Below, in pieces: positions 12,532 to 24,233 of a stretch of DNA of 64,000 bases (positions are counted from its first letter, which is position 1; the number at the start of each line of letters is the position of its first letter). The translations under genes and the position numbers were made by a program. The notes under the pieces were generated by a model. That model worked only from the letters and a program-made list of their open reading frames with translations, did no database searches and was not told the DNA's origin. Source of the stretch: Parelaphostrongylus tenuis (Eukaryota > Nematoda > Chromadorea > Rhabditida > Metastrongylidae); NCBI GenBank assembly GCA_019055375.1, contig JAHQIW010007128.1, positions 186,001 through 250,000 on the forward strand. Reading direction: 5' to 3'.

Positions 12532-14479
12532 TCAAACCACTCATTTTTCAGATTAGAGAGTTTTCTATGCAGAATACGGTATCCGCTTTTATCACAGTAA
12601 GATCTCATTTCATCACTGTCTGGTGTAAGATGTGGTCATGCCCGATGCTTTGCAAGCAAATGCACGCAGAAGAGGATCCTGATTTTTTAGAATATTTCTA
12701 GCACAAAGCGGTAAATAGAAGAGCCACATAGTTAGAAAAATGCCCAAAGTTCATTGTAAACGTGTTCTAGAACTTTTCACAATTCACTGTGAATGAAGAA
12801 GAGAATAATCAGAAAAAGGTTTACAAATGAAAATGGACGCTTTACTCTATCAAGAGCCACAATAGAAGACAGTGAAAAAAATTTGTAGTTTGATATCAAT
12901 TTGTTGACGATTTAGAGCAAAATACTCTTCTACTAAAGCATTATCAACGATGAAAGTCAATCGTAGTTAAGGTTGCCTAAGATTGAGCCTCTTACTGATT
13001 TAGATGATAATTCTAAACACAGCGCCAGGATTTACACACTTATTGATTTATGTAAAAATGCCACATTCAACTGAAGATTAGACGTGATGTCCTAAAGTAG
13101 AATGTCGCTTCAAAGTCTTTTTTTCTCGCTCAGTTTTGCAAGATAATGAGACTCGAGATTCCTGATTATCGATGTCCCATATAGGAATGAAGTTATGGAA
13201 ATAATTGTTGAATGAACAGACTAGGGATGTCGTTAGATTCTTACCACTCAAACATTGAAAAGACTTCTAGCTGAGTAGAGTTATCAAGTGAAGTTGCTCG
13301 GGAAGAAAAGTAAAGATGGCGAAGATAGCCAAGAATTTCGGATGACACGAGTAATCTCGATTTTCGTGTCTTTGAAGGTTCTTCTTGGGGTAATTTCCTT
13401 CAAAGGCAGTCGTTTGAAATGACATTTCGTTGAATAACGACGAAGAGAGTTTCCTATGCTCATATTGAGCTTCTAGCATACCGTTGGATATTGAGACTTG
13501 TTGCAAGAAGCGCAAATTTCTTCGGTCACAATGTGATACAATCAGTAAAAAGGAGGATCAGTACGGGTGCAGCAAAACTTCTCTGCCATTTCCTGACAAC
13601 CACGTAGATGCTATAGATGCACAATGCCAAGCGCTCACAAGCTACTTGAATATTTCAACAAATTCAACTCAACATGAGCTCTGAAAAAAAAGAAGCAAAA
13701 GAGGTTCACTTTCATTATCTTTCTCGACTTCTTCACTGGAAAAACTCAATACATTTTAATATCACAATTGATACGCTAGACGTCTCTATCGTGCTATTTC
13801 TCTTTTGCATGAGAATGTCGAATATCTCTCGCATAACTACGGTAATCCCCTTATGGGACGAGACTCTTTTCCTGTACACGGCAGTTCGATTCCCATGAGT
13901 AGGACACTCACCTGTAGAAAGACTATGCATAATTTGAGAAGTATAATTACAAGATGCTAAGAGACGAGCGTAACGTGGAAGCTGATGCTTGTAGAGTGTA
14001 CTCAAACCACGACTATCCTTTCGCGGGCGCCCACTTTCACTCTGAGCTATCGAGGCTGTCACTCTGCCTTCTCCTCAGCCGTGTTTTTTTAACCGTAATT
14101 GGTGGATATCAGCAATGACCAGTCACGTGATTGATTTGTAATGTACAAATCGGCACTGAACCCAGTTAAATAAAAGCCGTATATGAAATCAAGATTTTAA
14201 CTTCATTTATTTCGAGCTTATGAAAAAGGCTGTTGCTCAATTCACTCCATATACATTCGGTTCCAGCTTAAGCCCTTATCCCATATCTCAGCAATGCTGT
14301 AGCCGTACTTCACATCGTACGTTCGCGTTAAAAATGAATGAGGTATCGAATAAAGTTAGATTACACGTAATTTTCTCAACTAAATATTTCCTCAAGTGAA
14401 TGCAATCCCATCAGCGCTTGTCGAGCAAGGCTCAAACTCGTCCTAGATACGAACACTGGCTGCCTGTCAACGGGACTGC

Positions 14480-14930
14480 AGCACAAAAATAGATTTTCCA
14501 TGGAGCCGTTACCACAAGCAAAAAAGTGGTTTGACAAGACGACGCTATATAGCTAGAGCTGTTTACTGCCGCGTTGCAGTAGATAATGAATGAATTCGCT
14601 CGATTGGAACGAGAAGGACATACGTATTGATGGAAAATATCCATCAGTCCTTCGTTTTCCCAGTGACATCGCCATCTCCTCTAAGAGTATCAGTGAAGCA
14701 GAAGCGATGCCAAATAAGTCAAAAAAGAGGGAGAAAGAGTGGACAACGAATAATGAGGACGAAAACTCAAGTCGTGAAGAATCCATGACGGAAATCAACC
14801 TGGATAGTTCCGCCAACTCGCACCGAAAGTCTTTGCTCACCTGCACAAATGAGCTGCTATTCCGAATGTGTAAAAAATCTGCAAATCACCCACAGTGCAC
14901 GAGAATGAAGTCCACTAAAGTCTGATCGGC
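14480..14930 (+). pseudogene. RTE-type reverse transcriptase fragment (left arm)
   Basis: The plus-strand frame reads LFTAALQ, stop, IMNSLDWNEKDIRIDGKYPS then VLRFPSDIAI. This matches the RTE-clade pattern of a QGD..SPKLFTAAL block, an IR.DG..L segment and an LRFADDI catalytic box. The FADD box is altered (FPSD) and stops or frameshifts interrupt it, so the fragment is inactive. The longest uninterrupted part is 14590-14925. No poly-A tail or full second half was found. Confidence 0.7.
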
Positions 14931-14974
14931 ACTCACAACGTCCAGCCGATTTGCGTAGGTCAGATTTCCATAAC

Positions 14975-15430
14975 CTATTCCATATGCGGAATCCACAAGC
15001 TTATAAATTGATGACGAAATAAAGACCGGTGCTCACATAAAAGAAAGAGCAGATGACGGATTGACAAAAAGAAGAGTGAGGTGGACTCCAAGAGAATGCA
15101 GCCGTCCTCCTGGACGACCATCCAAACGAGAGGCAGACGTGTTCGTATGTAACGTCTACCATCTGAATCCACATATGGCAACGAGCTCTGGATTACGGAA
15201 TGCGCCTTGAGTATAGATGACACATCAGAATGCCACTGCAAATTGTTGTATAAACCAGATATTCATTCAATCACCTCCAATGACACGTGATGAAGTTGAC
15301 TGCATTGGACACTTTTCAGGGTTGATCAACGCCCATCCTTTCTGCGTTGTCTTTTTGCCAAGTAGACTTTCGGTGAAGAGGTCTGCGATAACGTCGAACT
15401 GTTAATTGCCACGGAATTATTCATGTATTT
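14975..15430 (-). repeat. Old SINE-B-like sequence at inner end of left arm
   Basis: Read on the minus strand it contains GTTGATCAACCCTGAAA, ..TCATTGGAGGTGATTGAAT and a TACAACAATTTGC block. These align with the SINE-B body near 30925-31050 and 29330-29440 but are clearly more diverged. The same piece forms the inner end of the right arm (33843-34130). Confidence 0.4.
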
Positions 15431-16303
15431 GGAATTACGCAATTCACCACGCGAAGCACGCATTTCATTTAATACGTATGGTCAGCAATGCCTGTTCAGA
15501 ACACAAAAATCTTAGTATGCTTTTTACTAGCAACGACTTTCTGTAGTGTTATATCTTACACTAGGAAAGAATCGTCTCGAACTCTTTTAGTATTTGCACT
15601 CGCATAATGGAAACATCATGGCTTTGAGTTGTTTTTGTGTGCACGAAATATAGAAAGTCACATTGAAACTCTTGAAGAGAAGTGTCTCAATACCTACAAT
15701 CGTAAAATATAGTATGTAGCAAACATTTTTTGTTAGAAAATTACAAACTGGAAAATTTTCGTCAAAGGAATTAGCGATTGATAGAGAGGCGGCATTCGAT
15801 AAATTCGTGGGGCAGAAGAAACAATTGGAAGGCGAATGAGTGGAAATCAATGCATAAGTTTGCAAGCAGATTGAGCACTGACAACATGTGTAATCCGATT
15901 CCCCTACAGGGAGATCACATTTCAAGTGATCTCATTTTGGAAATAACTGTGAAAATTACTGGTTTATAGCGAGTTGTTTCTATGTCTCCAACATTTTTAC
16001 TAGATTTAACGAAACAAGATGAAATGGAAACGACCGAGCATTTGCATTCCTAATGGCATTATCAAAGTGACGTCATCTATGCTTACAACTCTTCAGATTT
16101 GTTGATTTCGAAAATACTTTGCAGGAATTTCAAATTGAACCTAACTCAAGATTTTTTATGATTTATTGCTCTTTCGCAATGTTATGATGTTTTAAATATA
16201 GCTAAGAAAATTGAGTGGTGAGATTTGACACCGACCAAACCTGGTATGGTTGGTGGCCGACAACTACGATAGAGACATTGAAGAATGAGTGGTAGCGAAA
16301 CGT

Positions 16304-16373
16304 GCCTCAGTAGCGTATTGGTAGCACCCGTCTTAGGTATAAGTTAACCGCGGGTTTTCCTCCTGTCTGAGGT
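16304..16373 (+). other. tRNA-like 70-mer, probably SINE head or pseudogene
   Basis: GCCTCAG at the 5' end pairs with CTGAGGT at the 3' end over seven positions (first pair G-T). A TAGCGTATTGGTAGC A-box-like stretch and a GGGTTTTCCTCC box-B-like stretch sit at the expected spacing. The anticodon arm is not clean, so no isotype is proposed. Confidence 0.25.
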
Positions 16374-19300
16374 CGAATTTTTGCTCACCACTTAAGCCTC
16401 TTAGGTATTTTTGAGTCGTTACTGTTGTGATTTATGAGATTCTCCAATTGACAATTTTCTTCGGAATGCTTTGTGTGAATCGCCCCACCCCCCTTCGCCC
16501 CCTCCCTCTCCTCAAAAAAAAAAAAGAAAAAGCAAATATTTCACTACGGAGGTGGAAAAAATATCTAGAGGACGATGGCACCGCAAACACAGTCGTCAGA
16601 TGACATTTAATCCCATTTCCTTATATAAATGAAACGAAAACTACAATGAAGATTTTAATTAACTTTCATAATTGAAACACTGAAAAGGTTTCAGAAGCTG
16701 AGAGAATAGCCATAACAAGGCCAGACAAACAGCAATACCGATAGATGAAGATATTACTAGTAATGAAGAAGAAATGAAATGAAGACCTCTTCAAGTCGGG
16801 TCAGTCGTAAAACAATGACATAAGAACCTTATCTACCCGAGGGGTATAACAATTTGATGTGACGACGGCTATAGGTGACGCTATCCAGTGAACGACTTTT
16901 CTCTATTTTCAACCGCTCTATCTGAGGCAAATAATATGCTGTTGCCGACAAAAGTAATGAGGCATAGCATGCACATGAATGCGGTAGGTTGTTGTATTTC
17001 TTTCTTCTTTTCCTCCACCTTTTGTCATGTACAAAAACATTTCCACATAATTGCGCCAGGTCGAACCAAAGTCATGCGAGAAGCATTCGAAATTTTCCAA
17101 CGAAAAGATTTGAACAAGCATAGAACTTATCAGTATTGTGAAGAATAATGCTTAGGCGAGAACGGCACGGAAAGAGTGTCATAATCGCATTCGAAGATTT
17201 CACTGTCTCATATGTTACTGTAGGCACTTCAGTTATTGTCATAAAAAGTTATGGAACATCTAATTGGGTCGGTGCTGAGATTTGATGGACCATGTGGCCG
17301 GCCATAATATAATACATAAGGACGTAGGGTGTCCATCTGGATCAAAATGGCAGTTGCGTAGCCTTAGTTAAGCCTCAGAGAGTCGAGCTAAGGCGGTGAA
17401 CTGGTTGTAAAGTATGTCTTTAGGACTTTGTAGCAAGTCTTTTTCTATAAAATAGCGAGGTGTGTGACCTGTTATCTTGCAAGTGTTTGTTCTAAGACGT
17501 AGAACAAACTTTTTAGATGAGAATATTCGCATTGCAGCGATTAATTAACAATTTCATTTTGTATTCATGTAACTATATAAGTGGGTATACTACATGTTCG
17601 CATAGACGTGGACTGTTTCTTGCGTTTCATTTTTATCAAATATTTGGCCTAGTTCGGGGAAGTCCAACAAGTTGTTAAATACAGTATATGTTGCTTCCGT
17701 GGAAATGCCTGATCAACCAATTATACTTTGATAGCCACTCGACAAGCAACAGGCTAAAGTTCACAAATAAAAAGTGTGATGTCATATGTGTTATTCAAAT
17801 AAAGGAAACTTACTGACGTGTGGCAAGTACGATGAATGGTTTAGTGATTACTCGTTCTAGTCACTCAATTATTAATGGGATAATACAGATGACTGGAAAC
17901 TCAGTTATGACTCAAATGATGACTAAATGAAAATTAAGAGTGAAAATACTAGAGATAGCATATTTTGAACTTGGCGAGGTTTCGAAACGAAGTAACGATT
18001 GAGATTTGGGGTTACTCGATTCGTCATGCATCTCAGATGAATGTTTAGAAGGTCTCTGAATACAAGCTATGTCATACTAACGAGGTTCCCAGCAATAGTT
18101 TCCAAGAAGTGACACTGATATCTCTATAATCAAAGCAACAGAAATATAAAGAATTTCAAAAGTCTAAGAAAGTTATAGTTTTCTTATCGCTTGAGAATAT
18201 ATTTGTAATAAGAATCCATTTTATTTGACCGCTTATTGCGGCGGTATGATGTTACAATAAGCATCCCACTTAAAAAGTGTTCAAAAAATATCTTTTTTAT
18301 AACCATCACATCAAATCAAAAAGTGTCTGAAACTAAAGTTCTGAAATACTGTGTCGCTTTCCGAAGTAAATAAGATACTATAAGCATACCCTAAGCATCG
18401 CAACACAGTAGATAACATTATCGTATTCTACTCGGTCAAATCTAGGTGGTTCAATTACTTCCATGTTGGAAATACTACATTCAAAAAAGGAGAGAAAAAA
18501 TTACTTCGTGGGCTTCACAAAAGCAGAATTTCATCTTAACACAATGGGAAACCTTTCACGCAGTTAGTTTTCACTAATATGATCTTGAGTGTTTTATTTA
18601 GAAGATAGCATTTATTATGAGCTGACATAATGTGATAACTAGGATGTTGAAAGATATGAAAGACTCTGAACCTCAAGCAGTATAATAGTTGAACCCATGT
18701 TTCACTCATACTGCGGGGCAAGTTGCTGACAGCTGCGATACCTTATATCGCAGAAATAGTGATAGCAGAGTGATGGCTTCAGTAATGTTGAGGGTACCAC
18801 ATGCCCCCGCTGTAGCTGAGACATCGGTTCATTTCTCTATTATGTTCAGAGTTTTGCATTTTACTCATTAGTCGTTATGCAATTATGGCGTCATAACACA
18901 TCTGAAAAGCGATAAATAGAGACGCTTTGTAGATGACATGTTGTTAGTCAAAGCTGAAAATACTCATCACTTATGTGTATGATGCATTAGCATCAATGCA
19001 GGTCGATCGTTATGTATATGTGATGACAGATGCAGTATGAGCACCGTAACAATCCTTTTGCCTTAGCCAACGGCTCACGTTCAGCTTCAACATATCTCAT
19101 TCATGAGGCACTGTGTTGACAACTAACGAATGGAGAATATTGAGTTCAACTGTTGCGTAGTACGATGGCAAATAATATGATCAAAAGCCCCTAGTGACTC
19201 TGCACATCAAGCGTGGTCTCGTGAATTAATCGAATCGGCTCTGATTCCTCTGTCATATGCAGGTGCACGAAAAGAGCGTTTGATTCGATTCTCGCAACTG

Positions 19301-19689
19301 ACTTGACATTTTCCCAAATCTGACTTCTGTGAAGAAAACAGCCCGATGAATAAAGTCTGACAAGTGGTGTGTAAATGCGGCGACCTTCTTGCATGCTCAC
19401 GATCAGCGGTCCAATTCAGCTTGGATTTGAGTGAGTATTCAATCTCTGTCGTAATACACCAATTAGCTTACAGCTTACAAAGCCTTCGAAAAGTGCAAAC
19501 GTGTAGACTAGCTGAATAGAAGAATGATTAATCATGCAATTACTGCCTGAACGTCTTGACTAATCCATGTTATAAGCCCTTCTCTCTCTTTCAAATCATT
19601 GTTATAAGAGCAATAAAACACCTGTCGTTATCTGAAGCGAAAACAAACTTTAAAGAGCGAGCATTGTGAAATGCGTTTCACATAAAAGG

Positions 19690-19965
19690 GTGAAGGTCTT
19701 GACGTTGATCAATCCCTGTGAGATGCACCATACACTCGACTCCATCAAGCATCGTTAAAGATAAGTGCGCGCATATTATCCTTACAATGACTTTTGGAGG
19801 CCTGCCAATTTATGAACACAGTCGTGTTTGCCTTCCAGACAATCTGCCACCAATTTGCCAATCCTGAAGGAGTGGGAAGATGAGCTAAGGGTGTGAGATC
19901 GAACTCCTAACTACGTGTTTACTGCCGAGCACCTCTATCCATTGCGCTACACTTGTCCACATATC
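19690..19965 (+). repeat. SINE-B copy (tRNA-related)
   Basis: Carries the body motifs CTTGACGTTGATCAATCCCT, ..CACTCGACTCCATC, ACAATGACTTTTGGAGG and an end with GAGATCGAACTCC plus CCATTGCGCTACACTTG, which resemble an inverted tRNA T-arm and D-arm. Diverged relative to the copies at 29330 and 30925. Confidence 0.55.
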
Positions 19966-21118
19966 CTCATAAATAATCTTTCTCTTGAAATATTACGGTT
20001 AAAAAACGATCGAAATAACTCTAAGCATATTGCGCTCGAAAAACGCAATGAATGTTCGAATCGAGAGGGAAGAGCAGTAAAGAAACTAGCTAGTAAGTTC
20101 TTTCTGGAATGGCCGTCGTTTAAAAAAAAACATTTCATCCAGTTGATTCTTCAGTACGCGCAAATATGACACATGATTTCTAGCTAAAAAGATCAACCAC
20201 GTGCTTGGATGACTCTAGCTAGATCGGGGGAGCTATTTGTGTAGTTTTTTATCCTTCTCTTGCCCCTCTGTGATAAATTGATTGTGACGCCTCAAAAGTC
20301 TAACAAGACTTATTAGATAAAACTTTAATCACAGATACAACCACGAGTGAGATTAATATTAGCCTAAAATACTAATTGTATAACGAGTAAGCTTGAAGAA
20401 ATCGGAAATATCAATAGGGAGTCGTAGGTATAACTTTATAGCAAAAATACACAGAAAAATATTAAGTGGTGTCAACACTTTGAGGTGGACAGAAAAGCTT
20501 TGTGAGGGCGTGGAGCATTCTCATAGATGGATAAACATTCTCTTAAAGATCGCCTACTGTTGGCTTCTCTTCGGTCATAGCGTTCTGGCGGAGATAGTGA
20601 GTACGATAAACTCGTCACCTCAAGAGATTCTAAACCTCCAGACTCGAGACCTCGAAAGGATGACGTGACCGTGAGTCACAGAAATTAGCACCGTACCAGA
20701 AGATAAGGAGCCGAAAGAACAGACCATCAACATATCCACCAAGAAAACAATGAAACTGATATCTGTGTATGGAGCGAAACGTCGCCTGCGATCAGATTAG
20801 AAGGACCATTAGCAAAAATAGAAATTTAGAAGAAAAGGAAGCGCGGAAAAAAATTTGTTCCTAAGATAACCTTAATTTCAGTTAGTAAATGGAAAAACAA
20901 AGAGTTAGGGGAAATGCTGATTGTTGCGGAAATAATGTTGTATATTGGCCCACGACACCGTCATCGTTGATCTCACTCATTCGGCATAAATACTCAAGAT
21001 ATTAGTTAGCAAAGAAGATATTTGGCCATTAAGCCATCTGGATTCACACACGGTGCCATTCGGACCGAATATGGGATGAGAAGTTCTAAATCCAAACAAA
21101 TGAACGAAAATATGAGGT

Positions 21119-21315
21119 ATTCTGCGTAGTTTATCAAAATAGTCGGCAATTTGTAGGTCTAATAAATGTAGTTTTCATTTCTTTTTGCTTGCTGAATAGG
21201 AATAATGCTTTGCTGTACTCTGCGTAGTTTCTCAGACTAGTCGACGATTGTGTAGGTATAATAATTGTAGCTTACAGTTCTTTTTTGCTCGCTGTGTGGA
21301 AACAAAGCTTTTCAG
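21119..21315 (+). repeat. Tandem duplication, two diverged 98-bp units
   Basis: TCTGCGTAGTTT starts at 21121 and again at 21219. Both units continue with TAGTCG, TTTGTAGG or TGTGTAGG, TAATAA, TTGTAG, TTCTTTTTTGC and GCTG blocks in the same order. Identity is roughly 75% by eye, so the duplication is old. Confidence 0.75.
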
Positions 21316-22343
21316 TAGCGATTTTTACATTATTCACTACTTAGATTCTATTTTAATGGCAAAGTACGTCGAAATATATGCGCAAGAGTGTTGAGAACGA
21401 GCAAAAATTTAGAACCTGAGGTGGCTTCGAAACCTAGGCTACTCGTTTCGGGGCTCATCAAATTTTCCACTACACATACCCATTGTTGGTATGTGTCCTC
21501 TGTGTATAAAGAAATTTGATCGCTTTAAAATGTTCCACGTCGAGGGCTCGCAGCTGCGGTTTAACCTCCCGGAAATGGTAACCAGAGCTTCGAACTCACC
21601 TAAGGTTCCAAGTTTGTTTGTTATCTCACCGAGCTTGACTCATTAAACATCAAAACTTAGCAAATATGTGCATAATTTGACACATAGTGCACGAAAAGAA
21701 ACGACTTCAGCGTTTAGATGGGTTAAAATTGTCTTCCACACATTGACGTGCTTGTAAAGCAGTGCCTGGAGTTACCCTATAATACAAATGTAGTCGTTAG
21801 TTTGATCCAACACCGCGTGTACACCAAACCTTCATCTCCAGGATCAGAAAACTGATAATAGACTTGTTTGGAAGGATGAAAGGACTGATTATATACACTG
21901 TCAGGCCACCGCTAGTCATCGTATAGGTTTGATATGCATTCAATTATTCCTCCGAGGCTATAAATAGATCCAAATGCATGCCACAGCCTTCATTGATTGA
22001 TTCCAGGAAAGAGTTCTATCCGTATATTCCTAGCTCATAGTGAGCTTTGCCGAAGTAGGTGAAAGTCGTTAAAAACTCAGCACATCTTTTCCAATAGAGG
22101 AAATGACTTTATTTCCTTTCCAAACCGATCTTTTTGATTTTTTCAAGCTCGTGAAACACTTTTATTTGTCGCTTTTCGTAGAAGTTCGTGTTCCGAACTT
22201 CTTAAGGACTCAACACTCGGGATTCGGTCCTAAAGGTCGCCATGGATGTCTTGCAAGATATCGTTGATCTTTGCAATTACCGCTCTTGCGTTAATAGCCA
22301 ACGATATATAGAATTTTGGCCTAAATTACGAATTAACCTCATC

Positions 22344-22532
22344 TTAGAGACAGTTGAGAGTCAGAATGCCGTAGAAGAACTGGTAATGCTTCAAGAGCGT
22401 TAAGAAGTAGCTCACATAAGCATACCCAACTCCGAGTTCTTCAACTGCTGCACTCACCACAAAATTACCTTCAATTATCAAGAATTCAGCCCTGACTGCT
22501 ATCTGTTCAGAATAGATAACGACATTTTTCAA
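22344..22532 (-). other. Candidate isolated exon, hydrophobic
   Basis: The minus-strand frame reads AVRAEFLIIEGNFVVSAAVE then ELGVGYAYVSYFLTLLKHYQ and FFYGILTLNCL and stops. It looks like a membrane segment of a receptor or transporter, but no flanking exon with compatible phase was found. Confidence 0.2.
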
Positions 22533-24233
22533 ATTCTCTCGTGATCAAATATCATCGAAACTACGATTTACTGAAATATCGTCAAAATCACAGATGATTG
22601 CTTAACCGTCTTCGACCTTTGGGTACATAACTATAACTACTCGGCTAGGTAACTACGGTTAGCTTAGAAGAATCCCCCGAGCATCGATTAGAATGAAACC
22701 AGAATGAAATGCTAATTGGCGCATTCTCGGGAGTCCTTAAGGCTTAGTGCTACCTCCTGCTTCGCTTCCTAATTGATCTCCTGCTTTGCGCCGTTTCTAA
22801 TAAGTGTTCAACTTCACAACTGCATCAATTTCAAGGTTACGCGTACATTGGCCAGTTCGCGATGGTCGTATTCCTGACGTAACGCAACTCATAGAAACCC
22901 GAATTATCGCAGCACTTCACTTTCTTAGTTATTTCGCAAATCGACAGACTAAGTAGGATAGAAGAAGTATACAGGATCTTCACTATCGAAAAGAGGGGCC
23001 ACATTTTGTGCATAAATAGCTTTCAATAACATGGTGAAGGACTCGTGAGTAAAGGCGGACAGAGAGTGAATGCAACGCAGCCCTCCGATCTTTTGAAAGC
23101 TCGGTGACAAACTGAAAGATCCAGATCTTTATAAAGTCCTGCTTGAGTCAACATTCTTTCAAGTGTTCCACAATACAGCTGATACATGAGCTGATTAGAG
23201 CCACATCTAGAGATCTGCGCACCACTCATACTTGACTATAGCAGAGACCTGTCAAGAATAAATTCTAAAATTAGCAAACTCTGAGAAAGAGTTCCGAGAC
23301 ATCCTGCCTCCCGATTACATTACGAGATGCAAAGCACGAGCGAGACTAAAGATCAGTTATGTAATGATCCTTGGCGGTAAATAGGTGTAGAAAACAATTC
23401 ATAATTTCAAGTTGAAAAATGCATATGTGCTCAATAGAAAACTGTGGTTTAACGTCATTTTTAGAAGCCTCAATTTATTGACGGCCAAAGTCGACATATC
23501 TTCAATGTATTTAATCAATAAGGAAACCATATCCATAGTGATTATCCATAGAGCTATATTTACAAAGTACAATAATCATATCAAAATACAATTAGTGAAA
23601 AGAATGTACAGTTCAGATGAGAGGAGAGAACGTGAAACTATAAACATTTAGATAGTAAAGAGTATAGACGAAGCAGTGTCCAAGCTTGGTGTACAGCCGG
23701 GACACGACAGCTGGTGTACCCGCGTATAATCCTGCCCAAAGTCCGTCATGACCTCTTTACAGTCTATCACCCATATGAATAGCAAGAGTGTAATAGGATT
23801 CAGAGCAAATGACACATTGTTGCGCATTCGAATACCTCTTAGCCCTTGTCTATATAACTTACTCAGCAAACACAATACTAGTGGAGCTAGGAACGCCTGC
23901 TGACAAGATGTCATACCCGTTGCTGATGGATGGGAAGAAATCAGAAGTAAACGCTTTAGAACTTTAGTAAATAAAATCTATAGCAAATAAAAATCAAACT
24001 CTCGAATACACCTAAGATTTGAGCATATTTGTCACATTCGTCCTCTTTTTTCAGCGTCAAATAGTGAGAATCTTCACATGAGGTGTCGTTAACTGAAATG
24101 GGTCAGCAGAACAAAACGCCTCGCATTTCATTTGCTAGTCTTACCCGCTCTAGATTATAATTATTGCACATAGATTATATTATCACAGAAATAATCTCTA
24201 ATCACAGACAGTCGGCATTTATAATCTACGGGA

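Larger units (their letters stand above)
6577..15430. repeat. Left arm of an 8.7-kb inverted repeat
   Basis: The whole stretch is the reverse complement of 33843-42492, with colinear order end to end. The outer end begins GGTAATCATGTTCTGCACAA (compare the reverse complement at about 42490) and the inner end is CCACGGAATTATTCATGTAT (compare 33845). By eye identity is about 80% at the outer end, about 93% around 10.0-10.4 kb and about 99% in blocks at 13.27-13.70 and 14.98-15.23 kb. No terminal inverted repeats were found on the arm itself, so it looks like a segmental duplication rather than a simple transposon. It holds a decayed RTE reverse transcriptase (14480-14930) and one hairpin element missing from the other arm (12180-12531). 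Confidence 0.92.
15431..24233. other. Interval between left arm and UGT: no convincing gene
   Basis: Seen here: a tRNA-like 70-mer (16304-16373), a repeat of the GCTGGTTGCTGACAGCTACGATA family (18700-18880, related to 26895-27100 and 28545-28680), SINE-B (19690-19965), a tandem duplication (21119-21315), a SINE tail-like TTATTTGACCGC piece (18220-18260) and a candidate minus-strand exon (22344-22532). Other open frames are short and show no family similarity. Confidence 0.5.

Noticed and set aside
13267..13515. 82-codon frame nearly identical in both arms
   Set aside because: The opposite strand is open and identical too, so conservation reflects recent identity of the DNA rather than a coding constraint on one strand.
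14590..14925. 111-codon open frame as a novel acidic protein
   Set aside because: Its first half is an RTE reverse transcriptase segment and the second half is an out-of-frame continuation; the partner in the other arm is frameshifted.
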